Of a stretch of DNA of 64,000 nucleotides, positions 43,363 through 54,379 are shown piece by piece. Each line of letters opens with the position of its first letter. Position 1 is the first letter of the stretch. A program made the translations under genes and the position numbers. The notes beneath the pieces are model-generated. The model was not told the origin of the DNA. It saw only the letters and a program-made list of their open reading frames with translations, and did not search any database. The DNA comes from an uncultured Clostridia bacterium (GTDB taxonomy: Bacteria; Bacillota; Clostridia; Peptostreptococcales; Anaerovoracaceae): assembly GCA_947302715.1 (NCBI GenBank), contig CAMYVY010000001.1, forward strand, positions 1 through 64,000, written 5' to 3'.

Positions 43363-45066
43363 TTACTCAACAAAGTGAATCTTCTTGTTCATCCTGTTTA
43401 GAGCGCTTACCAAGGCATTTACCGATGCAAGTATGATATCGGCTTGGGTTCCGACTCCCCAGTATTTGTTGTCATTCTTGTCGGCAATGCATATATATGC
43501 TGCAGCCTTTGAATCGGCACCTGCACTTATAGCGTTTTCTGAATATGTGATGAACTTATAATCAAAATGATATGGTGTCTTGCGAAGGGCATTGCTTACG
43601 GCATCAAGACGGCCGTTTCCTTCGCCGGTAAGTTCATAGAGTTCATCCTTGATCACGGCTATTATTTCTACGCTGAATTTATTGTCTTCACTCTTTGTCG
43701 AACTGAGGTGACTAAAGGTGGCATGTGTAATATCAAGGGGTTCGAAGTCGTTGATATATTCCTTTTCAAATAAATCATATATGGCTTCTGGTGTTAATTC
43801 CTCATGCTGCCTGTCGGATGCGGATGTGATAAGAGCACCGAGTTCGGGGCGCATATCCTTCGGAATGACAAAACCGTAATTGTTTTCGAGAATATATGCT
43901 ACGCCACCTTTGCCGGATTGACTGTTTATTCTTATTACATCTCCGTCGTATTCGCGACCGACATCATGCGGGTCAATTGGAAGATAGGGTACTGTCCATC
44001 TTTCGGGATTGTTTTCTTCGCGCCACTTCATACCTTTTGCAATTGCATCCTGATGAGAACCGGAGAAGGCAGCAAACACGAGTGCACCGCTATATGGCTG
44101 GCGTGGGCCAACCTGCATACCTGTATTCCTTTCGTATGCTTCTACAATCTCGGGCATATTATCAAATTTTAACCCGGGATCGACTCCGTGTGTGAACATG
44201 TTCATCGCCAATGTAACTATGTCCACGTTTCCTGTTCGCTCGCCGTTTCCGAACAATGTCCCTTCAATTCGATCTCCACCTGCCAAAAGGGCAAGTTCGG
44301 AATCGGCAACTCCGGTTCCTCGGTCATTATGTGGATGTATAGATAAAACAACACTTTCTCTTGAGTGGAGATTATCACTTATATATTCAATCTGATTGGC
44401 AAAGACGTGAGGCATGGACATCTCAACAGTAGCCGGAAGATTGATAATTACCTTGTTATCCGGCGTAGGCTTCCAAATATCAATTACAGCATTACATACC
44501 TCGAGTGCAAATTCAGGCTCCGTACCGGTGAAGCTTTCCGGCGAATACTGGAAGGTGAATTTTGTTTCAGGATACTTTTCCTTATATTCGTTCATTAAAA
44601 GAGCGCCATCGATTGCGATCTGTTTTATCTCTTCTTCAGAGGCACGGAATACCTGCTGTCTTTGTGCGAAAGAAGTAGAATTGTATAAATGAACGATTGC
44701 CTGCTTCGCGCCCACGAGAGACTCAAATGTCTTATCAATTATATGTTCTCTCGATTGGGTGAGAACTTGAACTTTGACATTGTCCGGAATTAGGTCCTTC
44801 TCTATAAGCGTCCTAAGGAATTCATATTCAGTATCCGATGCGGCAGGGAATCCGACCTCGATTTCGGTAAAACCTATATCACAAAGAACATTAAAAAAAT
44901 CAAGCTTTTCTTCCAAACTCATTGGAACGATAAGTGCTTGGTTTCCGTCTCTAAGATCGACGCTGCACCAAATAGGTGCTTTGTCTATGTGATCCTTTTT
45001 GACCCAGTCCATTCTTGCCGTGGGTGGAGGAAAGTATCCGGGGCTATATTTCTTGTAATTATGCAT
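43363..45066 (-). CDS. leuA: 2-isopropylmalate synthase (LeuA2, long form)
   Basis: The protein has 567 residues. It condenses acetyl-CoA with 2-oxoisovalerate, the first leucine-specific step. The DRE-TIM barrel shows WCSVDLRDGNQAL, EIEVGFPAAS and the metal site SIHPHNDRGTG. About 430-567 is the LeuA dimerisation/allosteric domain through which leucine inhibits. The N-terminal YSPGYFPPPTARMDW marks the class 2 form. It is the first gene of the leuACDB operon, divergent from ilvB. Confidence 0.95.
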   Translation of the reverse strand: MHNYKKYSPGYFPPPTARMDWVKKDHIDKAPIWCSVDLRDGNQALIVPMSLEEKLDFFNVLCDIGFTEIEVGFPAASDTEYEFLRTLIEKDLIPDNVKVQVLTQSREHIIDKTFESLVGAKQAIVHLYNSTSFAQRQQVFRASEEEIKQIAIDGALLMNEYKEKYPETKFTFQYSPESFTGTEPEFALEVCNAVIDIWKPTPDNKVIINLPATVEMSMPHVFANQIEYISDNLHSRESVVLSIHPHNDRGTGVADSELALLAGGDRIEGTLFGNGERTGNVDIVTLAMNMFTHGVDPGLKFDNMPEIVEAYERNTGMQVGPRQPYSGALVFAAFSGSHQDAIAKGMKWREENNPERWTVPYLPIDPHDVGREYDGDVIRINSQSGKGGVAYILENNYGFVIPKDMRPELGALITSASDRQHEELTPEAIYDLFEKEYINDFEPLDITHATFSHLSSTKSEDNKFSVEIIAVIKDELYELTGEGNGRLDAVSNALRKTPYHFDYKFITYSENAISAGADSKAAAYICIADKNDNKYWGVGTQADIILASVNALVSALNRMNKKIHFVE

Positions 45067-45134
45067 TATATAAGTACCTCTTTAATATTTTTGTTGATTT
45101 ATGCATGATATATGTATAAAATAGTTACTACATT

Positions 45135-45163
45135 ACTATATTGTAATAAAGCATCTCTGTCAA
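45135..45163 (-). promoter_or_regulatory. leuA promoter
   Basis: On the minus strand TTGACA (45163-45158), 17-base spacer, TATAGT (45140-45135). The predicted start is about 62 bases before the leuA ATG. No T-box fits into the short leader. Confidence 0.75.
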
Positions 45164-45224
45164 CAAAAATTGTGCAAAAACAAAATAAAAATTTTGACAA
45201 TTTGTTCATTAAGCACAAAAACTA

Positions 45225-45252
45225 TTGACAAAGAAGTCAAAGCATATATAAT
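45225..45252 (+). promoter_or_regulatory. ilvB promoter
   Basis: TTGACA (45225-45230), 16-base spacer, TATAAT (45247-45252). A leader of about 95 bases contains the hairpin GCCGTT/AACGGC just after the start site. AATTTTGACAATTT (45192-45205) upstream loosely resembles a CodY box (AATTTTCWGAAAATT) and could mediate branched-chain amino acid control; the match is imperfect. Confidence 0.8.
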
Positions 45253-45353
45253 GGGTGTATGCCGTTTAACGGCGATTTTGCTATATGTAGAGCTTTTAAT
45301 TAACCAATTTGTCATTATTGCATGGTGTGTTTTTGCAAAAGGAAGGAAGATTA

Positions 45354-47018
45354 ATGAAACTTACAGGATCGCAAATAGTCATGGAGGTTTTGCTGGAACA
45401 TGGGGTTGATACCGTCTTCGGATATCCGGGAGGAACAGCCCTAAATATCTATGACGAATTATACAAATACAGCGACAAGATTAAGCATGTGCTTACCGCT
45501 CACGAACAAGGCGCCGCTCACGCAGCAGATGGATATGCGAGAGCAACGGGAAAGACGGGCGTTGTAATGTCAACGAGCGGACCTGGCGCAACCAATCTTG
45601 TTACAGGAATAGCGACTGCGTGGATGGACAGCACTCCGCTCATCGCTATATGTTCCAACGTGCCGGACAGTATGATAGGAAGAGACTCATTCCAAGAGGT
45701 AAGTATTGTTGGCGTAACAATGGGAATTACGAAACATAATTTCTTTGTGAACGATATCGAAGAACTTGCCGACACAATAAGACAGGCATTTCAGATTGCA
45801 CAGAGTGGGAGAAGAGGTCCTGTCCTGATTGATATAACTAAGGACGTGACGGCTGCGACGAGTGAGTATGTAAAGAAAAAACCGCTACCTTTAAGAAAGA
45901 TGCCTCCGATTAGCAAGAAATATGCTGAGGAGATTGCGAATATGATTAACAATTCCGAGCGTCCCGTCATTTATGCCGGAGGAGGAATCGTTGCATCAAA
46001 GGCCTGGGACGATCTTTTAAAGCTCGTTAAAAAGGCTGATATTCCGGTTGTGCATACTCTTATGGCGACAGGTGTTCTTGGAACGGATAAAAGAGACCTT
46101 GGGATGATCGGCATGCATGGTTCGGTTGCTGCTAACCGCGCAGTAGACCAAGCCGATCTTGTTATCGCTCTCGGTGCCAGATTCAGCGACAGAGTTGCGC
46201 TTAATACTGAGAAGTTTGCGAGAAGAGCGCGCATCGTTCAAGTGGATGTCGATATAAGTGAAATTAACAAAAATGTCATCGTCGATAAATACTGTGTAGG
46301 CGATACAAAAGAATTCCTTAAAAAGATTTTGCCGCTCGTAGAAAAAGCCACACATAAGGAATGGGCGGATAGAATAAAGGGATGGAAGGCAAAGGAGCAT
46401 ATCGCGGAAAAGGATCCCGAGGCACCTCTTAAGCCTTCGCAGATTTTCGGTATCTTAAACGAAATAGGCGGAAAGGAAACCATCTACGTTACCGACGTTG
46501 GACAGCATCAGATGTGGGCTGCTCAGTATCTTAATCACAATAAACCCATGAAATTCATAACCAGCGGTGGACTTGGAACGATGGGGTTTGGATACGGTGC
46601 ATCTATCGGTGCCAAGATGGCATGCCCCGATGAAAGGGTCATCCATATAACCAGCGATGGCTCGTTCCACATGAATATGAATGAATGCTGTACTGCTGTA
46701 TCTCAGGAACTTCCGATTATCACAATTATTCTAAACAATAAGGTTCTGGGAATGGTATATCAGTGGCAGACACTTTTCTATGGACACAGGTACGCCGCAA
46801 CGACACCGGAAAGAAAGACTGATTATGTAAAGGTTGCCGAAGGCTTTGGCGCAAAGGGTTATAAGGCCACAACACCGGAAGAATTCCAGGATGTACTTAA
46901 GAAGGCCATGAAGTCAAAGGGACCTGTTTGGATAGAGTGCGAAATCTCCCGTGAAGAAATGGTTCTTCCGATGATTCCGGGAGGAAAATCCGTTGACGAT
47001 ATGATTACAATGAGCTAG
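45354..47018 (+). CDS. ilvB: acetolactate synthase large subunit
   Basis: The protein has 554 residues from ATG 45354 (AAGGAAGGA upstream; an earlier in-frame start has no site). It uses ThDP to join pyruvate with pyruvate or 2-oxobutyrate. Seen are the GYPGGTALNIYDEL and TAHEQGAAHAADGYARATGK block with the catalytic Glu, the FAD-binding middle domain, and the ThDP motif SDGSFHMNMNECCTA...NN. It is followed after 13 bases by its regulatory subunit, so it is the biosynthetic enzyme. It is the first gene of ilvBNCDA. Confidence 0.95.
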   Translation: MKLTGSQIVMEVLLEHGVDTVFGYPGGTALNIYDELYKYSDKIKHVLTAHEQGAAHAADGYARATGKTGVVMSTSGPGATNLVTGIATAWMDSTPLIAICSNVPDSMIGRDSFQEVSIVGVTMGITKHNFFVNDIEELADTIRQAFQIAQSGRRGPVLIDITKDVTAATSEYVKKKPLPLRKMPPISKKYAEEIANMINNSERPVIYAGGGIVASKAWDDLLKLVKKADIPVVHTLMATGVLGTDKRDLGMIGMHGSVAANRAVDQADLVIALGARFSDRVALNTEKFARRARIVQVDVDISEINKNVIVDKYCVGDTKEFLKKILPLVEKATHKEWADRIKGWKAKEHIAEKDPEAPLKPSQIFGILNEIGGKETIYVTDVGQHQMWAAQYLNHNKPMKFITSGGLGTMGFGYGASIGAKMACPDERVIHITSDGSFHMNMNECCTAVSQELPIITIILNNKVLGMVYQWQTLFYGHRYAATTPERKTDYVKVAEGFGAKGYKATTPEEFQDVLKKAMKSKGPVWIECEISREEMVLPMIPGGKSVDDMITMS

Positions 47019-47031
47019 GAGGACGCAATTT

Positions 47032-47514
47032 ATGAGCAAGATGAAACAAGAAATAGTAAGCGTCCTGGTTCAGAACAGGGCAAATGTACTTAACAGAGTT
47101 ATAAGCCTTTATGGTCGTCGCGGATACAATATCGATTCTCTTACGGTTTCACCGACCAATGACCCGAGTCTATCAAGAATAACCATTGCATTTACTGCGA
47201 ATGAAAGGTCGATGCAACAGATTATCACCCAAACGGAAAAACTCGAAGTCGTCGAAAAGGTTCAATTTTTGGATAGAGAAAATACTCTTTACAGAGAACT
47301 CATGCTTCTAAAGGTCAAAGCGCCCAAAGAAGTAAGGTCTCAAATCAAAGAGATAGTCGATATTTGCAAAGCTGAAATTGCTGTATTCAATAAGGAAACC
47401 ATGATTATTCAGCTTACGGACATTCCGGTGAAAATAGATGCCTTCATCGATGCCATGAAAGAATTTGATGTAATAGAGGTTTGCCGAACGGGAGTTGCCG
47501 GTTTGGAAGACTGA
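47032..47514 (+). CDS. ilvN: acetolactate synthase small (regulatory) subunit
   Basis: The protein has 160 residues. The N-terminal ACT domain (SVLVQNRANVLNRVISLYGRRGYNIDSLTV) binds valine, and the C-terminal domain completes the regulatory fold. GGAGG precedes the ATG. The length equals IlvH/IlvN of other bacteria. Confidence 0.95.
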   Translation: MSKMKQEIVSVLVQNRANVLNRVISLYGRRGYNIDSLTVSPTNDPSLSRITIAFTANERSMQQIITQTEKLEVVEKVQFLDRENTLYRELMLLKVKAPKEVRSQIKEIVDICKAEIAVFNKETMIIQLTDIPVKIDAFIDAMKEFDVIEVCRTGVAGLED

Positions 47515-47531
47515 TTGATTAATAAGTATGA

Positions 47532-48563
<1,032 letters not shown>

Positions 48564-48574
48564 AAGGTGAAAAA

Positions 48575-50239
48575 ATGAATAGAATTAGTGACAATGTTAC
48601 AAAAGGCGTAGAAAAAGCTCCTATGAGGAGCTTGTTCTACGCTATGGGCTATACGAAAGAAGAACTCGATCGACCATTAATTGCAGTTGTATCTGCTCAC
48701 AGCGAGATTGTTCCGGGGCATATTCACCTGGATAAAATTGTAGATGCCGTTAAGGCAGGTGTCAGAATGGCTGGCGGAACTCCGGTCATGGTCCCCGCAA
48801 TCGGTGTATGCGACGGAATTGCTATGGGTCACAGCGGAATGAGATATTCACTTCCGAGCAGAGAACTCATAGCGGACGGTGTCGAATCGATGGCCGTTGG
48901 TCACCAGTTCGACGGAATGGTTCTGGTTCCCAACTGCGACAAGATTGTTCCGGGCATGCTGATGGGTGCCTGTAGGATTAATATTCCAACGATTGTCTGC
49001 TCCGGCGGCCCCATGATGAGCGGAATCGTTGATGGTGAAGAGGTTTCTCTTTCCAAAATATTCGAAGCCGTCGGTTCCAGAAAGGCCGGAATAATAGACG
49101 ATGAAGGACTTCGAGAAATCGAAGAAAACGTCTGTCCGGGATGTGGTTCCTGCTCAGGAATGTATACTGCCAACAGTATGAACTGCTTGACGGAAGCAAT
49201 CGGAATTGCACTTCCCGGAAATGGTACCGTTCCTGCGATTACAGGAAAGAGGACCATGCTTGCAAAGCATGCAGGCATGGCAATAATGGAACTCGTCGAA
49301 AAGGACATCAAACCAAGGGATATCATAAACGAGAAATCCATAAGAAATGCACTTGCGTGCGATATGGCACTCGGTTGTTCCACGAATACTGTTCTTCATC
49401 TCCTTGCGATTGCAAATGAAGCTGGAGTTCCGGTAGACTTAAAGCTATTCAATGAAATCAGCGAGAAGGTTCCGAATCTATGCCATCTTGCTCCGGCGGG
49501 CGGAACCCATATGCATGACCTCGACAGAGCGGGCGGACTCCCTGCGGTAATGTCGGAGCTTGATAAAAGAGGACTTATCGACAAGAGCTTGATAACCGTT
49601 ACGGGAAAGACCGTTGGAGAAAATATAGATGGTGCTTACAACAAAAACACCTCTGCCATTAGACCCATAGAGGAACCATTCAGTGAAACCGGCGGACTTG
49701 CTGCGCTCTTTGGAAATATTGCAAAGGAAGGCTGCGTCGTAAAGAGAAGTGCTGTTGCACCCGAAATGCTTGTTCACTCAGGTCCCGCAAGAGTCTTTGA
49801 TAGCGAGGACGATGCAATAAAGGCCATATATGCCGGTGAGATTAAGCCGGGTGATGTTGTAGTAATTCGTTACGAAGGCCCGAAGGGTGGACCCGGAATG
49901 AGAGAAATGCTCAATCCGACGTCAGCTCTCGCTGGAATGCAGCTTGATAAAACGGTTGCACTAATAACTGATGGTCGCTTCAGCGGTGCTAGCCGCGGTG
50001 CTTCAATTGGACACGTTTGTCCGGAGGCTGCTTCAGGTGGAGAAATAGGACTGATAGAGGAAGGCGATATCATTAAAATAGATATACCGAATTATAGTAT
50101 CTCTGTTGATATCAGCGATGAGGAATTGGAAAAAAGAAGGTCGAATTGGACACCTCGTGAGCCGAATGTAAAGACTGGATGGCTTTCTCGTTATGCTCGC
50201 CTCGTTACATCATCCAACAAAGGAGCCGTTCTTGAATAA
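48575..50239 (+). CDS. ilvD: dihydroxy-acid dehydratase
   Basis: The protein has 554 residues. Cysteine motifs for the Fe-S cluster are visible: [12 protein letters not shown] and [18 protein letters not shown]. The C-terminal [11 protein letters not shown] and [11 protein letters not shown] are family signatures. It forms 2-oxoacids for valine and isoleucine. It follows ilvC by 11 bases. Confidence 0.96.
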   Translation: MNRISDNVTKGVEKAPMRSLFYAMGYTKEELDRPLIAVVSAHSEIVPGHIHLDKIVDAVKAGVRMAGGTPVMVPAIGVCDGIAMGHSGMRYSLPSRELIADGVESMAVGHQFDGMVLVPNCDKIVPGMLMGACRINIPTIVCSGGPMMSGIVDGEEVSLSKIFEAVGSRKAGIIDDEGLREIEENVCPGCGSCSGMYTANSMNCLTEAIGIALPGNGTVPAITGKRTMLAKHAGMAIMELVEKDIKPRDIINEKSIRNALACDMALGCSTNTVLHLLAIANEAGVPVDLKLFNEISEKVPNLCHLAPAGGTHMHDLDRAGGLPAVMSELDKRGLIDKSLITVTGKTVGENIDGAYNKNTSAIRPIEEPFSETGGLAALFGNIAKEGCVVKRSAVAPEMLVHSGPARVFDSEDDAIKAIYAGEIKPGDVVVIRYEGPKGGPGMREMLNPTSALAGMQLDKTVALITDGRFSGASRGASIGHVCPEAASGGEIGLIEEGDIIKIDIPNYSISVDISDEELEKRRSNWTPREPNVKTGWLSRYARLVTSSNKGAVLE

Positions 50240-50262
50240 GATTGGATTTATAGGGAACAATA

Positions 50263-51480
50263 ATGAATGTTAATGATTTTGAAAAAGCATCTGAAATAGT
50301 ACAAAGGGTAACGAGAGAAACTAACCTCATACCAAGCGATTTCTTTTCCGAGCGCTCGAATAACAAGGTTTTTTTAAAGCCGGAGAACCTGCAAAAAACG
50401 GGTGCATATAAGATAAGAGGAGCTTACTATAAAATCAGCACCCTGTCTGACGAAGAAAGAGCCAAAGGACTAATTGCGGCATCTGCCGGTAATCATGCTC
50501 AGGGCGTTGCATATGCAGCCAGATCGTATGGATGCAAGGCTGTTATCGTTATGCCCACAACAACTCCATTAATCAAAGTGAACAGGACCAAAGGCTATGG
50601 CGCAGAAGTAATACTATATGGCGACGTATATGATGAATCAGCTGCTTATGCCGCTGAGCTTGCAGAAAAAGAAGGCTATACGTTCATACATCCCTTTGAC
50701 GATCCTGTCGTAGCAACGGGTCAGGGAACGATCGCGATGGAAATAATAAAGGAACTTCCAACGGTTGACTATATCCTGGTTCCGGTGGGAGGCGGAGGCC
50801 TTGCCGCAGGAGTATCCACATTGGCGAAGGCTCTAAATCCCGGCATCAAGGTTATCGGAGTTGAACCTTCGGGCGCGGCATCTCTTAAAGCTGCGCTCCT
50901 CGCAGATGAGGTGGTTAGTCTCGATTCCGTAAATACAATTGCTGACGGCACAGCCGTAAAAACCATCGGATCAAACGTATTCCCATACTTAAAAGAAAAT
51001 CTAGATGATGTAATAACTGTTAATGATGAGGAACTTGTAGTTGCTTTCCTTGACATGGTTGAAAACCATAAAATGATTGTTGAAAACTCCGGTCTCCTTG
51101 CGGCAGCTGCGACGAGACATCTTCCTGAACTTGGAATTGAGAATAAGAAGGTTGTGGCAATTCTAAGTGGTGGTAATATGGATGTTATCACCATGTCTTC
51201 CGTTGTCCAACATGGACTAATTGCGAGAGACAGAATATTTACAATCTCCGTTTTGCTACCGGACAAACCCGGTGAGCTTCTGAGAGTTGCAAGCGTCATT
51301 GCTGAAGAACAAGGTAATGTAATTCGCATTGATCATAATCAATTTGTCAATGTAGACAGAAATGCAGGAGTTGAACTGAGACTAACCATTGAAGCCTTTG
51401 GAACTGAACACAAGGAGAGAATCATCAAGGCTCTATTGGACAAAGGGTATGATCCAAGGGCAGAAGCAGTGCATATGTAG
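50263..51480 (+). CDS. ilvA: threonine ammonia-lyase
   Basis: The protein has 405 residues. The PLP lysine lies in KPENLQKTGAYKIRGAYY, and the glycine loop in LVPVGGGGLAAG. The C-terminal about 75 residues are an ACT-like domain (TISVLLPDKPGELLRVASVI), the short IlvA/TdcB form found in Clostridia. Placed in the ilv operon, it supplies 2-oxobutyrate for isoleucine. It ends 11 bases before the sigma-54 activator gene. Confidence 0.93.
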   Translation: MNVNDFEKASEIVQRVTRETNLIPSDFFSERSNNKVFLKPENLQKTGAYKIRGAYYKISTLSDEERAKGLIAASAGNHAQGVAYAARSYGCKAVIVMPTTTPLIKVNRTKGYGAEVILYGDVYDESAAYAAELAEKEGYTFIHPFDDPVVATGQGTIAMEIIKELPTVDYILVPVGGGGLAAGVSTLAKALNPGIKVIGVEPSGAASLKAALLADEVVSLDSVNTIADGTAVKTIGSNVFPYLKENLDDVITVNDEELVVAFLDMVENHKMIVENSGLLAAAATRHLPELGIENKKVVAILSGGNMDVITMSSVVQHGLIARDRIFTISVLLPDKPGELLRVASVIAEEQGNVIRIDHNQFVNVDRNAGVELRLTIEAFGTEHKERIIKALLDKGYDPRAEAVHM

Positions 51481-51491
51481 GGGTTAATTAA

Positions 51492-53066
51492 ATGCAAATT
51501 GATAGTTATATGAATCCAAACAGAGCTGAAGAAGATATGGACTGTTTTATCAAATCGGGCACATTAATCTCAGATTTGAATTTGGATGAAGTATCATCAA
51601 AGAAAAAGTATATAGGTGTAAAGAATAAATCCGGAAAAATAGTGGGTGCTATTCAGTCTGAAAGGATTAAGTATTTAATTGATATCTATAGTAAATTCAG
51701 TTTTAATTTTATTCTTGATAAAGTTGATCGTGGCGTAGTTGCAATTGATAAAGAGTCTCGAATTTTTTATGTAAATGAAGCCTATGGAAGAATTTTAAAT
51801 ATCCAGCCAGGCAAAATAATTGGTCGTCTACTTGAGGAAATTGAAGGAGATGCAGAGTTACTTAATGTACTTAGAAGTAAGAAAGCAAAGAAAAAGAACA
51901 ACCAATTAATAAAATCAATCAATAAATATGTGAACACTGAAATGTTTCCTATATTTGTTAAAGGAAAACTCTTTGGTGCTTGTTCCATTTTTTCGGATGT
52001 TACAGAAATAAATAACCTTAATGTTGAGCTCGACAAAGCACAATTAGTTGTTGAAGAATATAGGAAAGAAATAGAACTAGGGACAGGTTTTATTGGGGAC
52101 AGCAAGGTTTATAGAGAATGTATAGAAAAAGCAAGCATGGTCGCAAATACAGATGCTGCTGTGCTTTTGAGAGGGGAAAATGGAACCGGTAAGGAAGTGA
52201 TAAGTAAATTTATCCAAGAGCACAGTAGAAGGTCTAAGGAGCCATTTATTAAAGTAAACTGTGCAGCGATACCTGAAGGCCTAATGGAAAGCGAATTATT
52301 TGGATATGAAGAAGGCTCTTTTACTGGCTCAAAAAAAGGTGGAAATATAGGGAAATTCGAACTTGCCAATAATGGAACTATCTTTCTCGATGAAATTGGT
52401 GATATTTCATTGTCTATGCAAGCAAAGCTTCTTAGAGTACTGCAGGAAAATGAAATTACACGGGTCGGAGGAAATGAAACTATACCTATTAATGTTAGAG
52501 TTATTTCAGCTACAAATCAAGACTTGGAAAGGCTGATATCTGACAAGAAGTTTCGTATGGATTTATATTTTAGATTGAATGTTATAGAATTATTTGTGCC
52601 ACCTCTCAGGGAAAGAGGTAGGGATATTGTATTACTCGCCAATAGATTTCTACAAGAGTATAATGAACGATATAATCAGAATAAAGTTTTAGACAGTGAA
52701 GTTTATAAAAGCCTGTTAGGTCATTCTTGGCCTGGTAATGTTAGAGAATTAAGAAATACAATAGAAAGTGCTGCTATACTCACTTCTGGAGATCTTATTA
52801 CAAACGAAAATATATTAGCAGTTGTAAAGACCTTTAATCAAGGGGTTTCTAACAGTGGAATTCAAAATACCGATAACATTCAGCATACAACAGTAGCAGC
52901 AAAACAATATTTTAGGACATTAAAAGAAGAAGTTGAGGAATTCGAAATAACTATTATTAAGGGAGTTTTGCAGGAATGTGGGTGGAATCGTAGAAAAGCT
53001 GCCGAGAAATTAGGGATTACGGAAAGAACACTATATAGAAAACTATCGGAGTATAGTATTAAATGA
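51492..53066 (+). CDS. sigma-54-dependent transcriptional activator (PAS-AAA-Fis)
   Basis: The protein has 524 residues. The N-terminal about 75 residues have no clear family. About 80-175 is a PAS domain (DRGVVAIDKESRIFYVNEAYGRIL), which likely senses a small ligand. About 200-430 is the AAA+ domain with Walker A RGENGTGKE, the sigma-54 contact loop GSFTGS (GAFTGA variant), Walker B TIFLDEIGDI and the arginine finger region. The C-terminus is a Fis-type HTH (GWNRRKAAEKLGITERTLYRKL). It sits 11 bases after ilvA, so may be made with the ilv operon, and 308 bases before the putative target operon with enhancer-like repeats between. It has no receiver domain. It is probably the analogue of MvaR. 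Confidence 0.92.
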   Translation: MQIDSYMNPNRAEEDMDCFIKSGTLISDLNLDEVSSKKKYIGVKNKSGKIVGAIQSERIKYLIDIYSKFSFNFILDKVDRGVVAIDKESRIFYVNEAYGRILNIQPGKIIGRLLEEIEGDAELLNVLRSKKAKKKNNQLIKSINKYVNTEMFPIFVKGKLFGACSIFSDVTEINNLNVELDKAQLVVEEYRKEIELGTGFIGDSKVYRECIEKASMVANTDAAVLLRGENGTGKEVISKFIQEHSRRSKEPFIKVNCAAIPEGLMESELFGYEEGSFTGSKKGGNIGKFELANNGTIFLDEIGDISLSMQAKLLRVLQENEITRVGGNETIPINVRVISATNQDLERLISDKKFRMDLYFRLNVIELFVPPLRERGRDIVLLANRFLQEYNERYNQNKVLDSEVYKSLLGHSWPGNVRELRNTIESAAILTSGDLITNENILAVVKTFNQGVSNSGIQNTDNIQHTTVAAKQYFRTLKEEVEEFEITIIKGVLQECGWNRRKAAEKLGITERTLYRKLSEYSIK

Positions 53067-53079
53067 AATAAAGGCAAAG

Positions 53080-53136
53080 TGACATTTTTGTCATAATTAA
53101 GACAATGATGTCATGTAATACGTGACATATTTGTCA
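53080..53136 (+). promoter_or_regulatory. paired enhancer-like inverted repeats
   Basis: TGACATTTTTGTCA (53080-53093) and TGACATATTTGTCA (53123-53136) are near-identical dyads, 43 bases apart (about four helical turns), with another TGTCA...TGACA pair between them. They lie about 180-235 bases before the sigma-54 promoter, a usual distance for activator binding. Confidence 0.75.
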
Positions 53137-53191
53137 TATTGCATATGATATAGTTTTATATACAGATACTCTATGATATATTAAATATACT

Positions 53192-53228
53192 AAAAGCTTG
53201 GATTTTGATTATTGTCCAGGCTTTTTTA
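53192..53228 (+). terminator. terminator after the activator gene
   Basis: AAAAGCTTGGA and TCCAGGCTTTT form an 11-bp stem (one G-T) with a 12-base loop and a T-run. It isolates the ilv/activator transcript from the sigma-54 operon. Confidence 0.85.
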
Positions 53229-53311
53229 TATCCTTTAAACCATTGAATTTAAAGGGATATATGAAATAGTAATCCTATATATCAAAGAAATATATTAAAC
53301 AGGCATATTTG

Positions 53312-53328
53312 TTGGCATGAGTATTGCT
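53312..53328 (+). promoter_or_regulatory. sigma-54 (-24/-12) promoter
   Basis: TTGGCATGAGTATTGCT matches YTGGCACGNNNNTTGCW with one change, and GG to GC spacing is exactly 10 bases. Transcription would start near 53340, about 34 bases before the first gene of the operon. Confidence 0.88.
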
Positions 53329-53373
53329 TTTATTTAATAGTGTCGACAAATACATAATGAATGGAGGAGGATA

Positions 53374-54348
53374 ATGAAGTTACCAAATAAAATAAAAATA
53401 ATGGATATAACTCTTCGTGATGGCTTGCAACATGAAGAAAAATTCATCCCTACAGAATCTAAACTATATATTGCAAATAGGTTAATAGAGGCGGGTTTTA
53501 AAAGCATAGAAGTTGGAACCTTTAGCCATATTAAATATGTTCCTCAGTTTAAGGATATAGAAGAGCTACTTCTGGCACTTCCGAAAAATGAAGATGTGGA
53601 ATATACGGTTCTTGCTCTAAATAAAAAAGCCTGCGAAAGGACTATAGCAGCAATAGATAAAGGAGCAAAAATTGACAGGGTATTATGTGGTCAGCTTGCT
53701 ACTAGTGAAGCATATGCTAAGAAAAATATGAATAGAACCCACGAAGAGTTATTTGATGAGGCAAAGGAAAACGTCAAATATTTACACGATAATGGTATAA
53801 AAAAAGTAGTAGCAAATGTAGGAACGATTTTTGGTTGCCCCGTGCAGGGTAAGGTTCCAATTGAAAAGGCATACGAATTTGCTGAGAAATCCTTTGAAAT
53901 AGGTTTCGATGAAATAGAACATTCCGATACAGATGGAATCGCTGATCCTGAAACTGTATATAACTATTTTTCTAAAATAATGGAGCTATATCCGGATACA
54001 TCGAAGCATAGCTTTCATGTACATGATATAAGAGGAATGGGTATGACTGCCTATTATGCTGCTATGAAGGCAGGTGTCACACTATTCGATACAACCTTGG
54101 GAGGCATTGGAGGACAAGTTGCAAATATAGTAGATGGAGTACCTGTAAAGGGTGCAGGAGAATACTATTTTGACACGAAAAGAACCGGTTTGGTAGAGAC
54201 CTGCGATTTTGTATCTATGTGCAACAGGATGGGGATTGAAACTGGAATTGACGAAGAAAAATCGAATAAGATTTGTCAAACTTTAGAAAGAATATTAGGG
54301 CGAGACTTAGCATCATTCACTAGTTCCATTAAATATGTAAATCAATAA
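53374..54348 (+). CDS. HMG-CoA-lyase-like DRE-TIM enzyme
   Basis: The protein has 324 residues; GGAGGAGG precedes the ATG. The DRE-TIM barrel motifs are ITLRDGLQHEE at the start, SIEVGTF, EHSDTDGIADP and the HVHDIRGMG metal histidines. In this operon it should split HMG-CoA to acetoacetate and acetyl-CoA. The usual active-site loop GGxGGCPxxxGxxGNxxxED is here GGIGGQVANIVDGVPVKGAG: the catalytic Cys is Gln248. It may therefore be a variant lyase or act on a related hydroxyacyl-CoA. The degradative HMG-CoA reductase follows 31 bases later. Confidence 0.75.
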   Translation: MKLPNKIKIMDITLRDGLQHEEKFIPTESKLYIANRLIEAGFKSIEVGTFSHIKYVPQFKDIEELLLALPKNEDVEYTVLALNKKACERTIAAIDKGAKIDRVLCGQLATSEAYAKKNMNRTHEELFDEAKENVKYLHDNGIKKVVANVGTIFGCPVQGKVPIEKAYEFAEKSFEIGFDEIEHSDTDGIADPETVYNYFSKIMELYPDTSKHSFHVHDIRGMGMTAYYAAMKAGVTLFDTTLGGIGGQVANIVDGVPVKGAGEYYFDTKRTGLVETCDFVSMCNRMGIETGIDEEKSNKICQTLERILGRDLASFTSSIKYVNQ

Positions 54349-54379
54349 TTACACTATTTTACAATGAAAGGAAATAACA

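Noticed and set aside
45067..45353. T-box or leucine-rich leader peptide before leuA or ilvB
   Set aside because: Leaders are about 62 and 95 bases and show neither a T-box sequence nor a run of branched-chain codons.
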